NCBI RefSeq assembly: GCF_030540875.1
Contig: NZ_JAUOEM010000001.1
Coordinates: 434,001-498,000 of the forward strand
DNA length: 64,000 nt
Reading direction: 5' to 3'
From: Flavivirga amylovorans
GTDB taxonomy: Bacteria; Bacteroidota; Bacteroidia; Flavobacteriales; Flavobacteriaceae
Under the pieces are notes generated by a model. It was given only the letters and a program-made list of their open reading frames with translations, was not told the DNA's origin and did no database searches. Shown here one piece after another: positions 61,562 to 64,000 of the stretch. Position 1 is the stretch's first letter. Each line of letters starts with the position of its first letter. Position numbers and translations under genes: made by a program.

Positions 61562-64000
61562 TTAAAATTCTACAGAAAGACCTAATGAATAAAGTGCAGT
61601 AACGGGACTTCTTCCTCTGTCAACACCTTTGGTAGACAAAGGGTTTCTTTCATCAAAATCACCACTTACTTCTGGATCTAAACCAGAATATTTAGTTAAA
61701 GTTATTACATTATTACCAACTGCAAAAATACTGAACTTGTTTATACCTAAACGTTCTGTAACTTCTTTCGATAAATCGTATTGCAAACGAATAGATCTTA
61801 ATCTAGCAAAATCAGCATCTTCAAGATATCTATCGTTATTACCAAATAAATTAGGATTAAACCTTGCATTACCATTTTGTCTTGCAGAACTTGTTTTTGG
61901 GGTATTAGAAGTTGGATTTAGTACCTCATCAAATTGGTTTAATAATTCTAATGAACGTCCTCTAAAGAAATGGTCTGCTGCTGCACCATTGTATATTTTA
62001 GCTCCAAAAGCACCATACCATAGCATATCTAAACTCCAGTTTTTATATGCTAATTTCAGGTTAAATGATAAATCAAAATCTGGTAATGTGGTGCCAGAGA
62101 AAACTTTATCATCTCTGTCTAATTTGCCATCTCCGTTAGTGTCTACGTATTTCAAGTCTCCAACTTGAGGTGTGTAAGCACCAGATTGTATTTCGTTGTC
62201 TGCATTAGGAACTTGGGCTATATAGTCTGCCAATTCATCAGCATTTTTAATTACGCCGTCAGTTTCAAATAAGAATAAAGCTCCAGCAGAATACCCTTCC
62301 TGCAAGAAAGATACATTAGATTGCCCAATACCAGCATTAAGACCTTGTCCTGCTATGGTTTGATTGTTTAATTGGTAACGAACAATATCTCCATTTTCAT
62401 CTCTAGGGAGGTTAGTTAAGATGTTTTCAAATGTTGAATAATTTGCTCTTGCCGACCACTTAAAGTTTTTCTTTTTGTTTGATTTATAACCCACAGATAA
62501 TTCAAGACCTTTATTCTCTAAATCTGCAAAGTTTTGTATAGTTCTATTGAATAATACATTATTTGGTCTTGTAGAGTTGGCACCAGCAGAACCTGGAAGT
62601 ACACGTTCAAATAATAAATCTTTTTTATCTGTTATGTAATAGTCTGCTGTAACAGTAAATTTATTTCTTAAGAATCCTAAATCAATACCAATATTCCTTT
62701 GTACGGTAGTTTCCCATTTAATGTCTGGGTTTGGAATTTCTTGAACTTGTAAAACAGGATTTATTTCAGTATCTGAAGTAGGGTAGCTTCCTACAGGTAC
62801 TACAAACCTGTTAGATAAGTTAGATGGTATTCTATCATTACCAGTATTACCCCAACTAGCTCTTATTTTAAAATTGTTTACGACATTTGAAATACCACTC
62901 CAAAAGTTTTCATTAGAAACATTCCATCCAGCTGTTACAGAAGGAAAATATCCAACACGGTTACCCTCGGCAAATTTAGAAGATCCATCACGTCTTACTA
63001 GACCAGTTAATAAATATCTGTCATCATAATTATACATAAATCTACCTACTGCACCTAAAATACGATCTGTTCTATTGTAAGAAAAATCAGGTATGAAAAC
63101 ATTCGCATTTGTTATGATACCATCACCTATGATTTGACCTTCGGGAAAGTTTCCAAAACCTGTAGCATTAGGATCAATAGAGCCTTCAGCTCGTGCCGTG
63201 AATGCTTTATATGTTCTATCTTCGGCAGAAATAACTCCTAAAAGCGTTAACCTGCTTTTACCGAACTCTATATTGTAGGTTAAACTACCGTCAATACTAA
63301 ACTCTTTAACTCTATCTATGGATCTCATTAATAAACTTCCTCTACCAACGTCAATAAATTCTTGATTGTCAACATCAAATATTCTAGTTTGAGGTCTTGT
63401 GTGAGTAGTTTGCCTGTGAGTAGTTATAAAACCTACGTTACTTGTAAATACTAATTTTTTAGATAAGTTATAGCTTAACCTTAAGTTAGTATTCATTCTA
63501 TCTCTTATTTGTTCTCTACCTAAGTTAATAAAATTAGTAGCATCAAGACTACCTTCTTCTCCTCCTAGATTACCATTAATTTCAAATACCGTAGTATCAC
63601 CATTAATTGGAGATAAAAGAGGGCTATATCGCTGTCCTCTACTAAATGACTGACCAGAAGATCGTTCTGAATTTTCAGCTATAAAACCGACACCAAATGT
63701 TAAACTTAATTTATCTCCTCTATAGCTTGCATTTATTCTTCCGTTATAACGACTGAAAGATTCAGAACCCCTTAATACACCCTCTCCACCAAAATATCCT
63801 GCATTGGCACTAAAAAACATTTTTTCGCTACCACCAGATACTGATGCATCGTGTGTTGTAGTAAGGCCATCATCTATAACAAGATGATCTAGTAAACTTG
63901 AATCATTAAAATAAGATGCACCTCCTATATTATTGTCTATTAAATCAGCTGTGTTAGACTCTGCTAAATTCTGAGCTAAAAATGTCTCACGAGCATTCAT
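61562..64000 (-). CDS. susC: SusC-like TonB-dependent outer-membrane transporter (5' part outside window)
   Basis: 812 codons of the C-terminal part, running off the window end. The frame's first Met (64000) is internal: 'DASVSGGSEKMFFSANAGYFGGEGVL' is the post-plug start of the SusC barrel, so perhaps 200-250 N-terminal residues (signal, CarboxypepD_reg, plug) are missing. Barrel text such as 'YFPSVTAGWNVSNENFWSG' and 'NFKIRASWGNTGNDRIP' is typical, and the C-terminus 'ALYSLGLSVEF' ends in aromatic Phe, as outer-membrane barrels need. It imports the oligosaccharides of this PUL with SusD. Confidence 0.96.
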   Translation of the reverse strand: MNARETFLAQNLAESNTADLIDNNIGGASYFNDSSLLDHLVIDDGLTTTHDASVSGGSEKMFFSANAGYFGGEGVLRGSESFSRYNGRINASYRGDKLSLTFGVGFIAENSERSSGQSFSRGQRYSPLLSPINGDTTVFEINGNLGGEEGSLDATNFINLGREQIRDRMNTNLRLSYNLSKKLVFTSNVGFITTHRQTTHTRPQTRIFDVDNQEFIDVGRGSLLMRSIDRVKEFSIDGSLTYNIEFGKSRLTLLGVISAEDRTYKAFTARAEGSIDPNATGFGNFPEGQIIGDGIITNANVFIPDFSYNRTDRILGAVGRFMYNYDDRYLLTGLVRRDGSSKFAEGNRVGYFPSVTAGWNVSNENFWSGISNVVNNFKIRASWGNTGNDRIPSNLSNRFVVPVGSYPTSDTEINPVLQVQEIPNPDIKWETTVQRNIGIDLGFLRNKFTVTADYYITDKKDLLFERVLPGSAGANSTRPNNVLFNRTIQNFADLENKGLELSVGYKSNKKKNFKWSARANYSTFENILTNLPRDENGDIVRYQLNNQTIAGQGLNAGIGQSNVSFLQEGYSAGALFLFETDGVIKNADELADYIAQVPNADNEIQSGAYTPQVGDLKYVDTNGDGKLDRDDKVFSGTTLPDFDLSFNLKLAYKNWSLDMLWYGAFGAKIYNGAAADHFFRGRSLELLNQFDEVLNPTSNTPKTSSARQNGNARFNPNLFGNNDRYLEDADFARLRSIRLQYDLSKEVTERLGINKFSIFAVGNNVITLTKYSGLDPEVSGDFDERNPLSTKGVDRGRSPVTALYSLGLSVEF

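Noticed and set aside
61629-62168. 179-codon plus-strand frame opposite susC
   Set aside because: Antisense to a clear SusC barrel with no independent motif.

Overview
The window looks like chromosomal DNA of a marine Flavobacteriaceae-type Bacteroidota. The evidence is AT-rich coding, an IntDOT-like integrase, a hybrid two-component regulator, a SusC/SusD pair, many short-lipobox lipoproteins, several S1 sulfatases and a TAnnTTTG-type promoter box ahead of a tRNA. No species can be named from sequence alone.

Layout. (1) Positions 1-820 (minus) hold the N-terminal part of a TonB-dependent receptor whose C-terminus lies outside the window. (2) Positions 968-1042 are tRNA-Pro(TGG). (3) About 1031-29137 is a roughly 28 kb integrative element inserted at the 3' end of that tRNA. 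A tyrosine integrase sits next to the tRNA, and an exact 21 bp direct repeat marks the two ends (1031-1051 and 29117-29137). The element carries a RadC/JAB-domain gene and a minus-strand cargo block (3.7-15.0 kb) of secreted and lipoprotein genes, with an Rnl2-like RNA ligase and two paralogous AraC regulators. That block is bracketed by a ~90 bp direct repeat. Then come a hairpin cluster with a BfmA-like mobilisation gene but no relaxase, a secreted papain-like peptidase with an unknown partner, a complete Wadjet (JetABCD) anti-plasmid operon, and a PHP-domain/SMC-like ATPase (TrlF family). A 62-codon remnant of a UvrD-type helicase C-terminus lies between TrlF and JetA. Sequence beyond the right repeat resembles the element's own left end, so a second, decayed element probably stood there.

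(4) Positions 30.7-64.0 kb are a polysaccharide utilisation locus (PUL). A hybrid two-component regulator is followed on the plus strand by GH110, GH27, an S1 sulfatase, a Tat-exported FAD oxidoreductase directly coupled to a predicted flavinylated FMN-binding protein, a CstA permease, an SDR dehydrogenase, an AraC regulator, an RraA-like aldolase, a split UxaA-type dehydratase, an SSS symporter, GH29, and two paralogous five-bladed-propeller proteins around a second sulfatase. On the minus strand are two more sulfatases, then SusC (5'-truncated by the window end), SusD and a small surface lipoprotein.

How the PUL may work together (inference): the target is a sulfated, galactose-rich glycan with alpha-galactosyl and probably alpha-fucosyl (or alpha-L-galactosyl) residues, such as a red-algal galactan. 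Sulfatases and exo-glycosidases strip it in the periplasm or at the surface. The flavin module plus the SDR, UxaA and RraA genes suggest an oxidative, kinase-free route that ends in pyruvate. The strongest candidates for undescribed biology are the flavin module coupled to galactan catabolism and the duplicated propeller family.
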